Made by a program: the position numbers and the translations under genes. From Bradyrhizobium sp. PSBB068 (lineage in GTDB: Bacteria > Pseudomonadota > Alphaproteobacteria > Rhizobiales > Xanthobacteraceae), in contig CP069300.1 in NCBI GenBank assembly GCA_016839165.1, forward strand, positions 2,914,001 to 2,978,000: a DNA stretch of 64,000 nucleotides, given 5' to 3'. Shown here piece after piece: positions 1-9,085 of the stretch (position 1 is the first letter of the stretch; each line of letters begins with the position of its first letter). The notes under the pieces are model-generated. The model was not told the origin of the DNA, ran no database searches, and saw only the letters and a list, made by a program, of their open reading frames with translations.

Positions 1-1
1 G

Positions 2-193
2 GCGCTGGTCGGATTGCTCGGCATTCTAGCCGGTGAGCAGATCGTGCCCGTCGCCAGGCAGATGATGACGGGCGAAGGCCTTGCGGCTGCATGGCGGCAA
101 GCGAAGTGCGCGCCTCACATGTTCGGAATGCTGCCCGGGCGGCACGCCGGCGAGGGCAAGGCTACCACGGACACCGCGGAGAAGACCTCATGA
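2..193 (+). CDS. C-terminal fragment of an unidentified protein
   Basis: An open frame enters from the left edge and ends at a TGA that overlaps the ATG of the next gene (ATGA). The visible 63 residues start with a hydrophobic stretch (LVGLLGILAGEQIVPVARQ), which could be the end of a membrane helix. A polar tail rich in Ala, Lys and Thr follows. The stop/start overlap suggests translational coupling with the amidohydrolase, so it is probably the upstream member of the same operon. I do not recognise the family from this fragment. Confidence 0.55.
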   Translation, partial: ALVGLLGILAGEQIVPVARQMMTGEGLAAAWRQAKCAPHMFGMLPGRHAGEGKATTDTAEKTS

Positions 194-2067
194 GCGCTCC
201 TGACACGATTTTCCATAGCGGTCTCTTCACGACGCTTGATCGATCGAATCCGACTGCGAGCGCGGTTGCGATTAAGGACGGCCTGTTCACCGCCGTGGGG
301 CGCGATCATGACGTCATGAAGCTTGCCGGTCCGGAAACAAGGATTATCGACCTCAAGGGGCGCCGTGTTCTGCCCGGGCTGATCGACAATCATCTCCATA
401 TCATCCGGGGCGGCCTCAACTTCAACATGGAGCTGCGCTGGGACGGTGTTCGGTCGCTCGCCGACGCGATGTCCATGCTTAAGAGGCAGGTCGCGATCAC
501 GCCACCGCCGCAATGGGTGCGGGTCGTCGGTGGGTTCACCGAGCACCAGTTCGCCGAGAAGCGCTTGCCGACCATTGACGAGCTCAATGCGGTAGCACCG
601 GACACGCCGGTCTTCATCCTGCACCTTTACGACCGGGCGATGCTGAATGCGGCCGCGCTGCGCGCTGTCGGTTACACAAAGGAGACGCCGGAGCCGCCGG
701 GGGGCGAAATCACGCGCGACGCCAGGGGCAACCCAACCGGGCTGCTATTGGCGAAGCCGAACGCCAACATCCTGTATGCGACGCTGGCAAAGGGGCCCAA
801 GCTGCCGTTCGACTACCAGGTCAATTCGACCCGCCATTTCATGCGCGAGCTCAATCGGCTCGGTGTCACCGGCGCGATCGATGCGGGCGGCGGATTCCAG
901 AACTATCCAGAGGATTACGCAGTCATCCAGCAACTGTCGGATCAGGGACAGCTCACGATCCGCCTTGCGTACAACCTGTTCACCCAGAAGCCAAAGGGCG
1001 AGAAGGACGACTTCCTGAACTGGACCCGGACCTCTAAGTACAAGCAGGGTACGGATTATTTCCGCCACAACGGCGCGGGCGAGATGCTGGTGTTCTCGGC
1101 GGCCGATTTCGAGGATTTTCGCGTCGCACGACCGGACATGCCACCCGAGATGGAAGGCGAATTGGAAGAGGTCGTCCGTGTGCTCGTCCAGAACAGATGG
1201 CCGTGGCGGCTGCATGCGACCTATGACGAGACGATTTCGCGTGCGCTCGATGTGTTCGAGAGGGTCAATCAGGACATGCCGCTTGACGGCCTGCACTGGT
1301 TCTTCGATCACGCCGAAACCATCTCCGACCAGTCTATCGACCGCATCGCGGCGCTCGGCGGTGGTATCGCCGTGCAGCATCGCATGGCCTATCAGGGCGA
1401 GTATTTTGTCGAGCGTTACGGGTTTGGTGCGGCAGAGGCCACGCCGCCGGTCAAAAAGATCATCGACAAGGGAGTCAAGGTGTCGGCCGGCACCGACGCG
1501 ACCCGTGTTGCTTCCTATAATCCCTGGGTCTCACTTGCGTGGCTTGTCACCGGCAAGACGGTCGGCGGGCTTCGCATCACGCCGCAACGCAACTGCCTGG
1601 ACCGCGAAACGGCACTCAGGATGTGGACCGAGAACGTCACCTGGTTTTCCAACGAGGAGGGCAGGAAAGGGCGCATCCAGGTGGGGCATTTCGCCGATCT
1701 GATCGTGCCCGACCGCGACTACTTCTCCTGCGCCGAGGCCGAAATCGCCGATATGGCGAGCGATCTCACCATCGTTGGCGGCAAGGTGGTCTATGGCGCC
1801 GGCGACTTCAAGTCGCTCGACGAAGCCGTCCCGCCGCCGGCAATGCCGGACTGGTCGCCGGTTCGCAGCTTTGGCGGTTACGCCGCCTGGGGAGCCTCGG
1901 ATCAGCAAGCGACGACCGCGTCACGGATGGCGTTCAGCGCCTGCAACTGTGCGAGCCAATGTTCGGTGCATGGCCATGATCACGCCCGGGCCTGGACGAG
2001 CCGGATTCCGGCGTCCGACCTCAAGTCGTTCTGGGGCGCGCTTGGCTGCGCCTGCTGGGCGGTCTGA
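190..2067 (+). CDS. YtcJ-like amidohydrolase (amidohydrolase 3 family)
   Basis: This 625-residue metal-dependent hydrolase resembles the amidohydrolase-3 (YtcJ/exoenzyme-regulatory) group, which cleaves amide or related bonds in small molecules. The metal-binding motif HLH is at residues 68-70 (LIDNHLHIIRGG). Later barrel ligands are suggested by LHATYDE, FDHAETISD and a late GTDA motif. The ATG at 190 is preferred because it overlaps the previous stop and aligns with the usual N-terminal beta-sandwich (DTIFHSGLFTTLD). The C-terminus has an extra Cys/His-rich tail (CNCASQCSVHGHDH) beyond the usual family end. The substrate is unknown. The DoxX, VOC and porin genes downstream suggest a catabolic role. 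Confidence 0.85.
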   Translation: MSAPDTIFHSGLFTTLDRSNPTASAVAIKDGLFTAVGRDHDVMKLAGPETRIIDLKGRRVLPGLIDNHLHIIRGGLNFNMELRWDGVRSLADAMSMLKRQVAITPPPQWVRVVGGFTEHQFAEKRLPTIDELNAVAPDTPVFILHLYDRAMLNAAALRAVGYTKETPEPPGGEITRDARGNPTGLLLAKPNANILYATLAKGPKLPFDYQVNSTRHFMRELNRLGVTGAIDAGGGFQNYPEDYAVIQQLSDQGQLTIRLAYNLFTQKPKGEKDDFLNWTRTSKYKQGTDYFRHNGAGEMLVFSAADFEDFRVARPDMPPEMEGELEEVVRVLVQNRWPWRLHATYDETISRALDVFERVNQDMPLDGLHWFFDHAETISDQSIDRIAALGGGIAVQHRMAYQGEYFVERYGFGAAEATPPVKKIIDKGVKVSAGTDATRVASYNPWVSLAWLVTGKTVGGLRITPQRNCLDRETALRMWTENVTWFSNEEGRKGRIQVGHFADLIVPDRDYFSCAEAEIADMASDLTIVGGKVVYGAGDFKSLDEAVPPPAMPDWSPVRSFGGYAAWGASDQQATTASRMAFSACNCASQCSVHGHDHARAWTSRIPASDLKSFWGALGCACWAV

Positions 2068-2068
2068 C

Positions 2069-2494
2069 ATGCCCACCCATGTCGATACGCCGCGGCTGAT
2101 TCGCGGCATTCTAGGCTGGCCGTGGCTCTGGCCTGTGGTGCGCCTCGCGCTGGTGTCGGCCTTCCTGATCGGAGGGGTTACGAAGTTGCTCGACTTCAGC
2201 GGTGCGATCGCCGAGCAGGAGCATTTCGCGCTGCGTCCGGGTTGGCTGTGGGCAAGCCTTGCCATCATCGTCGAACTGGGCGGCTCGGCTCTGGTGCTGG
2301 CCGGTCGCTGGGTCTGGTTCGGCGCAGGCGGCTTGGGCGTGCTGACGGCTGTGGCAATGCTGACGGCGAACAACTTCTGGGCCCTTGATGGTCATCCGCG
2401 CTTCATGGCGCTTAACGCGTTTTTCGAACATCTCGGCTTGATCGCGGGATTGATTTTGGTCGCTATGATTGCGTCCAAGAATCGGCCTGCGTGA
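2069..2494 (+). CDS. DoxX-like small membrane protein
   Basis: This 141-residue protein starts one base after the amidohydrolase stop and looks translationally coupled to it. It has about four hydrophobic segments (around residues 20-38, 58-78, 82-100 and 118-136). The motif LIGGVTKLLDFSGAIAEQEHF after the first helix is typical of DoxX/DoxD-type proteins, where a helix is followed by a conserved K and a polar turn. Such proteins sit in the inner membrane and are linked to redox or sulfur-compound metabolism, but the exact job here is unknown. Its frame overlaps the next possible GTG start at 2491. Confidence 0.7.
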   Translation: MPTHVDTPRLIRGILGWPWLWPVVRLALVSAFLIGGVTKLLDFSGAIAEQEHFALRPGWLWASLAIIVELGGSALVLAGRWVWFGAGGLGVLTAVAMLTANNFWALDGHPRFMALNAFFEHLGLIAGLILVAMIASKNRPA

Positions 2495-2532
2495 TCCGAT
2501 CCGCTTTCGACTTTGCCTTGAGGAGGTGCCTC

Positions 2533-3432
2533 GTGATCTCGTCCAAAACCCTTGCTAGCCTGATGTTTGCAGCATGCTTGTCGCTACCGCAGATCGCGCA
2601 CGCGCGCGAGGCGGCTCCCCGTACGGTCTACGGTGTCGCACCGCAATATGACACGACCCATGTCTATGTCGCGTTCGAGGACGTCGACAAGTTCGTGCAA
2701 AGCTTCCTGGCGACCTTCGGCGGTCAGAGCACCAAGCAGGTTGTAGCGACCGTGACGCCGACGCCGAGTAGCGCGACGTCACAGCTCCTGCAGACGCCGG
2801 TTGGTACGGTCTCGCTGTTTGGCTTCAAGACGCCGATTCCGTACCCGTTCGGCGCCGAGCGCACCGGATACCTGGTCACTGACATTGATGCCGCCGTGAA
2901 GGCGGCGCAGGCGGCTGGTGCGGATGTGCTGGTTGCACCCTTTCCCGATCCGATCGGGCGCGACGTGGTGATCCAGTGGCCGGGTGGCGTCAACATGCAG
3001 CTATATTGGCACACGACGAAGCCAAACTATGCCGCGTTCCAGACCGTTCCGGAGAACCGGGTCTACGTCTCGCGAGACCGCGCTGACGCCTTCGTGCGCA
3101 GCTTCCTGCGGTTCTCCCAAGGCAAGAAACTGTCAGACGAAACCCGCGCTCCGGGGATCGAGATTGGCCGTCCAAACGATACCTATCGGCGCATCCGCGT
3201 TGAATCGGCATTTGGCAAGGTGACAGTGGTCGCCACCGACGGGCACTTGCCGTACCCCTACGGCCGCGAACTGACCGGGTATGAAGTGACCGATCTGGGT
3301 GAAACCATCGGCAAGGCAAAGGCGGCGGGTGCGACGGTGCTGGTCGAGCCTTTCGTTGCGGACCACCGCCAATCGGCGATGATTAAATTTCCGGGCGGCT
3401 ATGTCGCCGAAATCCACGCCGCGGCTAAATAG
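2533..3432 (+). CDS. Exported tandem VOC (glyoxalase-fold) protein
   Basis: Starting at GTG 2533, behind an AGGAGG at 2521-2526, gives a 299-residue protein with a clean signal peptide (about 22 residues, ending AHA). The GTG at 2491 lies further upstream and has no such Shine-Dalgarno site. Two similar halves follow. Each has a YVxxxDxxxFVxSFL helix, then a PYPFG/PYPYG motif, a GYxVTD strand, a KAAGA helix and a final WPGG/FPGG motif. This matches a duplicated vicinal-oxygen-chelate fold. Dioxygenase or lyase activity is possible, but no substrate can be read from the sequence. Export to the periplasm is unusual for this fold. Confidence 0.7.
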   Translation: MISSKTLASLMFAACLSLPQIAHAREAAPRTVYGVAPQYDTTHVYVAFEDVDKFVQSFLATFGGQSTKQVVATVTPTPSSATSQLLQTPVGTVSLFGFKTPIPYPFGAERTGYLVTDIDAAVKAAQAAGADVLVAPFPDPIGRDVVIQWPGGVNMQLYWHTTKPNYAAFQTVPENRVYVSRDRADAFVRSFLRFSQGKKLSDETRAPGIEIGRPNDTYRRIRVESAFGKVTVVATDGHLPYPYGRELTGYEVTDLGETIGKAKAAGATVLVEPFVADHRQSAMIKFPGGYVAEIHAAAK

Positions 3433-3492
3433 GAGCGTTCGTTCTGCAGCGCAGTACGACGGCGGCCTTTAGCTTCGTCGGAGCCGCGAACG

Positions 3493-4917
3493 GTGAGGCA
3501 TGTGTCGATTGTGAGGGCAAAGGCGAACAGACTTGTTGACATGGCGGCGGGGCTCGCCGCCTGTCTCTGTGCCATGCCGGCGTTGGCTGACGATGCGACG
3601 CCGGTGCGGCCCACAATCGGGATGAACCGCTGGCAAGAGGACTGGTCTGTGCTGGCCAACCCCGCGCTCCGAACCGATTTCTTCGATCCGATCAAGTACA
3701 TTCCGCTCATGCCTGGCGATCCCAAGAGCTTCGTCTCGCTGGGTATGACGCTGCGCGAACGCTTCGAACACGTTGACGCGAACGCGTTCGGCACGAGTGG
3801 CAACAAGGCCGACAACTATCTGATCCAGCGCCTGCAACTGCACGCCGATTTTCACTTCGACGAGCATTGGCAGATGTTTCTGCAGTTCGAGGATGACCGC
3901 GCCTTCGACAAGAATGTGATCACGCCAGTCGATCAGGACCGGGTCGACCTGCGGCTCGCCTATCTTGCCTACGTCAATGCGACCGCCGATGGTACGTTCA
4001 AAGCGCGGGTCGGCCGTCAGGACTTCGCCTTCGATCTGCAACGCTTCGTGTCATCTCGCGACGGACCGAACGTACGTCAGTCATTCGATGCCGCCTGGGC
4101 GGATTGGGAGACCGGACAATGGCGCTTCATCGGCTTCGTCAGTCAGCCGGTGCAGTACTATGACGTTCATCCATTCGACGACACATCAAACAGTCATTTT
4201 CGCTTTCACACGCTGCGTGTGGAGCGGCTGGTATTCGGCAAGGACGAGCTCTCCGCGTACTATTCTTACTACGGACGAGACAATGTCCGTTTCCTTGACG
4301 CCCGCGGCGACGAGAAACGTCACGTCTTCGACGCTCGCTTCGCCGGCAAGTGGCAGCAAATCGACTGGGATCTCGAGGGAATGGGCCAACTCGGCACGGT
4401 CGGCGCCAAGGACATCCGGGCCTGGGGCGTCGGAGCGCGCGCCGGCTATACGTTCGAACAGGCCGCATGGAATCCGCGGATAGGACTGCAGTTCGACGCG
4501 GCGTCCGGCGATCATCATCCCGGCGATAACATTATCGGCACGTTCAACCCATTGTTTCCCAACGGCTACTACTTCACATTGGCCGGATTTACCGGCTACA
4601 CCAATCTGATCCATCTCAAGCCGTCGCTCACGGTGAATCCTGTGGCAGCATTGTCCATCATGGTTGCGGCGGGGCTGCAGTGGCGCGAAACCACAGCTGA
4701 TGCGATCTACGTGCAGCCGAATATCCCTGTGGCCAACACTGCGGGTACGGGCTCGGCATGGTCCGGCGTCTACGCGCAATTGCGGGCCGACTACCGGTTC
4801 GACGCGCATCTCACCGGCGCGGTCGAGGCCGTGCACTACAAGGTCGGCGATACCATCTTGCGCGCTGGCGGCCATGACAGCAACTATCTCGGCATCGAGC
4901 TCAAATATGGGCTGTAA
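3493..4917 (+). CDS. Alginate-export-family outer membrane channel
   Basis: This 474-residue protein has an N-terminal signal (KANRLVDMAAGLAACLCAMPALA), followed by alternating amphipathic beta-strands throughout. Typical phrases of the alginate_exp porin family are visible: SLGMTLRERFEH, QRLQLHADFHF, LQFEDDRA, LRLAYLAY and RVGRQDFAFDLQRFVS. The ending LGIELKYGL resembles a terminal beta-strand. It should form a beta-barrel pore for an anionic or aromatic small substrate. GTG 3493 has a GGAG nine bases upstream; GTG 3511 is an alternative. It fits as the outer-membrane entry point for the cluster. Confidence 0.82.
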   Translation: MRHVSIVRAKANRLVDMAAGLAACLCAMPALADDATPVRPTIGMNRWQEDWSVLANPALRTDFFDPIKYIPLMPGDPKSFVSLGMTLRERFEHVDANAFGTSGNKADNYLIQRLQLHADFHFDEHWQMFLQFEDDRAFDKNVITPVDQDRVDLRLAYLAYVNATADGTFKARVGRQDFAFDLQRFVSSRDGPNVRQSFDAAWADWETGQWRFIGFVSQPVQYYDVHPFDDTSNSHFRFHTLRVERLVFGKDELSAYYSYYGRDNVRFLDARGDEKRHVFDARFAGKWQQIDWDLEGMGQLGTVGAKDIRAWGVGARAGYTFEQAAWNPRIGLQFDAASGDHHPGDNIIGTFNPLFPNGYYFTLAGFTGYTNLIHLKPSLTVNPVAALSIMVAAGLQWRETTADAIYVQPNIPVANTAGTGSAWSGVYAQLRADYRFDAHLTGAVEAVHYKVGDTILRAGGHDSNYLGIELKYGL

Positions 4918-4926
4918 GGAACGTTC

Positions 4927-5622
4927 ATGACCCGAGACCTGTTTCGTCCGCTGCTACCGCTGGTGCTCAGCCTCAACGCGGGATACGTCGACACGGCCGG
5001 TTTTCTTGCCCTGCAAGGCTTGTTCACCGCGCATGTCACCGGAAACTTCGTGACGCTCGGCGCATCGCTGGTGCTCGGCACGTCAGGCGCTGTAGCCAAG
5101 CTGCTTGCGCTGCCGGTGTTCTGCCTCGTTGTCATCCTTGCACGACTGCTCAGCAGCGCGTTGTTGCGGCGCCGGTTGCCGGCGCTGAAGGTGGTTCTTG
5201 GGGTTAAGTTTGCGCTCCTGCTCATCGGTGCGGTGCTCGCGATTCATTTCGGGCCCTTCACCAACGGCGACGCCGGGCCGGCAGTCTTCACGGGTATGGT
5301 GCTGGTCGCCGCCATGGCTATTCAGAATGCGGCTCACCGTATTCATCTGGGCAGCGCACCTCCGTCAACATTGATGACCGGAACGACGACGCAGGTGATG
5401 ATTGATCTTGCGGACATGCTGCAGGGGCCCAAGCCGGATGCAGGCGCGCCCGAGAGTCGATTGGCGCGCATGTCAATCAATATCGTAGCGTTCGCGGTTG
5501 GTTGCGCGGGTGCGGCCTTGCTGTACGCGAAGTTCAGCGTGTGGTGCTTCATAGTACCGCCTCTACTTGCCAGCGTTAGCCTGTTTCTTCGTGCCGGGGC
5601 GGCGGACGTTGGTAAGTCCTAG
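4927..5622 (+). CDS. YoaK-type DUF1275 membrane protein
   Basis: This 231-residue inner-membrane protein has about six hydrophobic helices. The opening motif LNAGYVDTAGFLALQGLFTAH, continuing to GNFVTLG, is the hallmark of DUF1275 (YoaK family). A second conserved stretch, AMAIQNAAHRI, is followed by MTGTTTQVMIDLADML. It begins nine bases after the porin stop, behind a TAAGGA site, so it is probably the last gene of the operon. The family has no firm function; transport of a small molecule is a reasonable guess. Confidence 0.85.
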   Translation: MTRDLFRPLLPLVLSLNAGYVDTAGFLALQGLFTAHVTGNFVTLGASLVLGTSGAVAKLLALPVFCLVVILARLLSSALLRRRLPALKVVLGVKFALLLIGAVLAIHFGPFTNGDAGPAVFTGMVLVAAMAIQNAAHRIHLGSAPPSTLMTGTTTQVMIDLADMLQGPKPDAGAPESRLARMSINIVAFAVGCAGAALLYAKFSVWCFIVPPLLASVSLFLRAGAADVGKS

Positions 5623-6132
5623 GAGCTAAGCTCGTCGCTATGCTCTCTTCGGATATAGAGCTGGGTCGTTGGTCGTTAGCTGCCCCACCCGAGCGACAGC
5701 TCTCGGCGCTCAGCGGCCCTCAGTATCTGACGCGGGGAGGCAAGTGAGCGATGGGCGTGGTCATGGTGTAATCCAAACTTCTTGATGATCTTGCTTCGGC
5801 TTCGTTGCAGACGCTGAAGATCGCGCACTGGCTTAGACTGATCGAGGTCGGGGTTCCACGCGCTTTTCGCTGGCGGAGTACTGCGGCGTACCTGATCGCC
5901 AAAAGGGCGGGGCTGGTCTCAGCAATAGGACGCTGCCGTCGTTGCGCGTACCGCCCCGACACGGCGCTCTTCCAGCCGTGCTGAATGAAAATTGCAATCT
6001 TCTCGGGCGCAGTCCGCGGCCTCTGCCGGCTGTCTCCTCAGCAGGTTTCGCCTCGACGCTCTCAACTGCGCGGACATCGCCCTTCAAACCGGTACGAGAA
6101 TGACGTAGGAGAAGCAAAGATGAGGATTTGAG
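5623..6132 (+). other. Intergenic region with no credible gene
   Basis: About 510 bases follow the DUF1275 gene. Short frames on both strands have no recognisable motif, no good Shine-Dalgarno site and no hydrophobic or domain pattern. The stretch runs directly into the truncated IclR-type frame and probably includes decayed sequence as well as the promoter of that frame. Confidence 0.5.
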
Positions 6133-6297
6133 ATGGCGAGACAGAGCGAGAAGAAGCCGCCCGCACTCAAGGGGGTATCAGCGGCCGAACGGGCGCTAGC
6201 AGTCTTGACGGCCTTTCGTCGGGGCGACAGCGCCTTGACCTTGGCTGAGTTGGCCGAGCGCACAGGGCTGGTCAAGAGCACGCCGTGTCATATCTGA
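6133..6297 (+). pseudogene. Truncated IclR-family regulator (N-terminal HTH only)
   Basis: The 54-codon frame reads GVSAAERALAVLTAFRRG, then LTLAELAERTGL and VKST. That is the N-terminal winged helix-turn-helix of IclR regulators up to the recognition helix. The frame then stops at TGA 6295, where a full protein would continue for about 200 more residues. None of the three following frames restores an IclR ligand-binding domain before the convergent gene ending at 6389. The break near position 6285 looks like a deletion or recombination joint. The intact gene may once have controlled the catabolic cluster to its left. Confidence 0.7.
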
Positions 6298-6388
6298 CGC
6301 TGTTTGAAACCGTTGAACCGAACTGCGCGCTGTTTATCCTGCGCGGGCAGGGCGTCTCGCCACACTTCGAATGGCGCCCATACGCCGA

Positions 6389-6988
6389 TCACGGCTCCTT
6401 CTTGAACAAATCCTGGAAGATGAGCGGGCCCCAAACGCGGCCGCGTGCGTGCACGAGCGCGCCACCCTCGTTGAACTTTCCGAGCTTGACGGGTGCGAAC
6501 CCGAGTTGCTTCGCCAGGGCCGCCACGGGGGCGATCGTGTCGTCGTCGTCACCAGACAGAAAGACCACCCGGTGGCCGCCCTCGACGATCGGATCGGCAG
6601 CGAGCTTCGCCGCAATCAGGTGATTGAAGCCCTTCACGTAACTGGCGCCGGCGAACGCCTTCGCGGCGAAGGCGGAGGACGGAAGACCGTCAAGCTCCTC
6701 AGGCGGAAGCAACGCGTTCATCGCGTCGATCACCGTCTTACCTTGCCAGTCCGGCAGCGCCTTCGCGACCTCGCGATGCTCCTCGAACGGGACAGCCAGG
6801 ATGATCGTGTCGGCCGCGAGTGCGTCCCGCAGCGATCTGGCGACAACCGTGGGGCCGATCGCCTGGGCCTGCGGCGCCAACGCCTCGGGCGGCCGGCGGC
6901 TTGCGACGGTCACGTCGATGTTCTTGCGGGCGAACGCCTTGGCAAGAGCCTGGCCGATCTTGCCGAATCCTATAATCGCGTAGCTCAT
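6389..6988 (-). CDS. NADPH-dependent F420-reductase-like NAD(P)-binding protein
   Basis: This 199-residue protein begins with a Rossmann motif (IIGFGKIGQALAKAFARK), followed by TVASRRPPE for NADP phosphate recognition. It continues with TIILAVPFEEHREVA, KTVIDAMNAL and KGFNHL, as in the NADPH:F420 oxidoreductase/NADP-binding family (F420_oxidored). Many rhizobial members do not use F420 and probably act as NADPH-linked reductases of unknown substrate. It lies 39 bases downstream of the SDR gene on the same strand, so the two are likely co-transcribed under the divergent LysR gene. Confidence 0.82.
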   Translation of the reverse strand: MSYAIIGFGKIGQALAKAFARKNIDVTVASRRPPEALAPQAQAIGPTVVARSLRDALAADTIILAVPFEEHREVAKALPDWQGKTVIDAMNALLPPEELDGLPSSAFAAKAFAGASYVKGFNHLIAAKLAADPIVEGGHRVVFLSGDDDDTIAPVAALAKQLGFAPVKLGKFNEGGALVHARGRVWGPLIFQDLFKKEP

Positions 6989-7027
6989 GATGCTTCTCCG
7001 ATCCGTGTTGATATTGATTGTCCGCCT

Positions 7028-7762
7028 TCAAATGGCTGAGAAGCCGCCGTCGACAGACAGCTCCACCCCATTCACGAAGCTGGACTCGTCAGAAGCAAGG
7101 AACAGCGCGGCCGCGGCAATTTCCTCGGGACGCCCCATCGTTCCCCGCGGGATCAGGGATTCGAACATCCGCTTCGCCTCTTCGGTGAGGACCTGGTCCT
7201 GCATCGGTGTGGCGATCGGCCCCGGGCTCAGCACGTTCACCCGGATATTCCTGCCCTTCAGTTCGTTGAGCCAGGTGCGCGCGAATGAGCGCAATGCCGC
7301 CTTGCTCGCCGCATACACGCCGTAACCAGGAAAACCCTTCACCGAGGCAACTGACCCGGTCATGAAGATCGATCCGCCGTCGTTGAACAGCGGCAACGCC
7401 TTCTGAACCGTGAACAGCGTGCCGCGCGCATTCAGGCCGAAGGCCGCATCGAAATGCTGCTCGCTGATCTCGCCCAATGGGACGGCTTCGCCGATGCCGG
7501 CGCTCGCGTACAGGACGTCGATCCTGCCCTTTTCCCGCTTCACCGTATCGAACAGGCGGTCGAGGTCGTCGAGATTGGCCGCGTCGCCGCGCACGCCCGT
7601 CACGTTCCGGCCGATCAGCCTGACGGCCGCGTCGAGCGTCTCCTGCCTCCGGCCCGTGATGAAAACATAGGCGCCTTCTTCGACGAACCGCTTGGCGCTC
7701 GCCAGCGCCATGCCGCTCGATCCACCTGTGACGACTGCAACCTTACCTTCAAGCTTTCCCAT
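7028..7762 (-). CDS. SDR-family oxidoreductase
   Basis: This classical short-chain dehydrogenase has 244 residues, the usual size. It shows the cofactor motif VTGGSSGMALASAKRF, the NAG-like ASAGIGE, a catalytic Ser in FMTGSVAS, YxxxK in YAASKAAL, and the late SPGPIATPM motif. GITGRR after the second strand suggests NADP preference. The start at 7762 has a GGAG site in front (GAAGGAGAAGTC before ATG); the longer upstream frame has no domain. It is the first gene of a two-gene unit with the F420-reductase-like gene and is divergent from a LysR regulator. Confidence 0.88.
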   Translation of the reverse strand: MGKLEGKVAVVTGGSSGMALASAKRFVEEGAYVFITGRRQETLDAAVRLIGRNVTGVRGDAANLDDLDRLFDTVKREKGRIDVLYASAGIGEAVPLGEISEQHFDAAFGLNARGTLFTVQKALPLFNDGGSIFMTGSVASVKGFPGYGVYAASKAALRSFARTWLNELKGRNIRVNVLSPGPIATPMQDQVLTEEAKRMFESLIPRGTMGRPEEIAAAALFLASDESSFVNGVELSVDGGFSAI

Positions 7763-8031
7763 GACTTCTCCTTCGAGCTTCGCCTTCGTTCGGGGATGCC
7801 CCCGAGAACGCCAACATGGGTCCGCCGCAGTCAGGCGTTGAGTGCGGAAGCGCGCACATCGGTGGTGCGAAATCGATCCGGCTGGACGACTGACGCCAGT
7901 CGTGACGATTGGTATCTGCGGCTCGGAACCGGGCCGCGCTCGTCGGCATAGGCTATGATGGCCGCCCGTATTGCCGTTCGATGTGTTAGATGCGGGCTTG
8001 GAAGGCGCACCATGCGGTGCCGGATTGCACC

Positions 8032-8928
8032 ATGATCGACTGGGATGACGTTCGCTATTTTCTTGCCGTCGCGCGCGGCGGCTCGGTGCGGGCTGCCGCC
8101 GAGCACCTCGGGGTGAATCACTCGACCGTGCTGCGACGCATCGCCCAGCTCGAGGAGCGTCTCGGGGCGCAGATGTTCGAAAAGCTGCCTTCGGGCTACC
8201 GGCTGACGGCTGCGGGCGAAGAGGTCCTCGAGTTCGCGGACCAGATGGATGCGTCGTCGCACCAGCTGCAGACGCGCGTCTTCGGTCGCGACCAGGGCGT
8301 GCGCGGGCTTCTGCGGGTGACGCTGGCACCGACCCTCGCGACACACCTGCTGATGCCGGATTTCGCCGATTTCGCGCGTTTGCACCCGGACATCGAGATG
8401 GAAATCCTGTCGTCAGGCGAGCTGGCGAATCTGACCAATCGAGAGGCCGACGTCGCGATCCGTGTCGTCTACGACCGCAAGACCCTGCCGCTCAATCTTC
8501 ACGGCCTGAAGGGGCCGGATCTGTTCGGCGGCGTCTACATGTCGCGCGATCGACTGGCCGCGTGGCGCGCGGGCGCGCCTGATCCCGTCAGGTGGATCGT
8601 CATCAGCATGCATGGCATCCCGGACTGGGCCCGCGAGGGTGAGGTTCGTACCGCGGGGGTTCCATTCAGGACCACGGACGGTGAGGCGCAGATCGCTGCC
8701 GTTCGGCAAGGGCTCGGGATGACGACACTGCCGTGCTTCGCCGGGGACGCCGACCCCCTGCTGGCGAGGGTGCCGGGCACCGACCTGCACATGCATGGCA
8801 CGCTCTGGCTCCTCACCCAGGGAGAGACACGCAAGACCAAGCGCGTGCGGCTGTTCACGGAGTTCGTATCGCGCAGGCTCGCCGCGTACGCGCCGCTGCT
8901 CGCGGGATTGTCCGTATCGCGCGACTGA
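8032..8928 (+). CDS. LysR-family transcriptional regulator
   Basis: Starting at ATG 8032 gives 298 residues and places the HTH at about residues 16-37 (GSVRAAAEHLGVNHSTVLRRI), as in LysR proteins. The linker helix and periplasmic-binding-protein-like effector domain follow. The phrase ADVAIRV is the common dimer/effector signature of the subgroup that controls oxidoreductases. The gene is divergent from the SDR/reductase pair (starts at 8032 and 7762), which it probably regulates through the 269-base spacer. Confidence 0.88.
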   Translation: MIDWDDVRYFLAVARGGSVRAAAEHLGVNHSTVLRRIAQLEERLGAQMFEKLPSGYRLTAAGEEVLEFADQMDASSHQLQTRVFGRDQGVRGLLRVTLAPTLATHLLMPDFADFARLHPDIEMEILSSGELANLTNREADVAIRVVYDRKTLPLNLHGLKGPDLFGGVYMSRDRLAAWRAGAPDPVRWIVISMHGIPDWAREGEVRTAGVPFRTTDGEAQIAAVRQGLGMTTLPCFAGDADPLLARVPGTDLHMHGTLWLLTQGETRKTKRVRLFTEFVSRRLAAYAPLLAGLSVSRD

Positions 8929-8946
8929 GGAGCTTGATCCACCGCC

Positions 8947-8972
8947 GTCGTCCTGGCCTTCGCCAGGACGAC
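8947..8972. repeat. Dispersed palindromic element (GTCGTCCTGGC hairpin)
   Basis: A perfect 11-base inverted repeat, GTCGTCCTGGC with its complement, closes a CTTC loop 18 bases after the LysR stop. There is no T-run, so it is not a classical terminator. Hairpins of this sequence type are abundant extragenic palindromes in Bradyrhizobium and Rhodopseudomonas genomes. It may stabilise the 3' end of the LysR message. Confidence 0.6.
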
Positions 8973-9085
8973 AGTGGTGCACGTAGAGGCGGTGTTGCGA
9001 CAAACGGATTTCCCGCGATTATTTTCGTCGGCCTGTCGGTTGCCGTCGTCGCCAATCGTCCTCCGCGCAAACAAGGAGACCGCAC

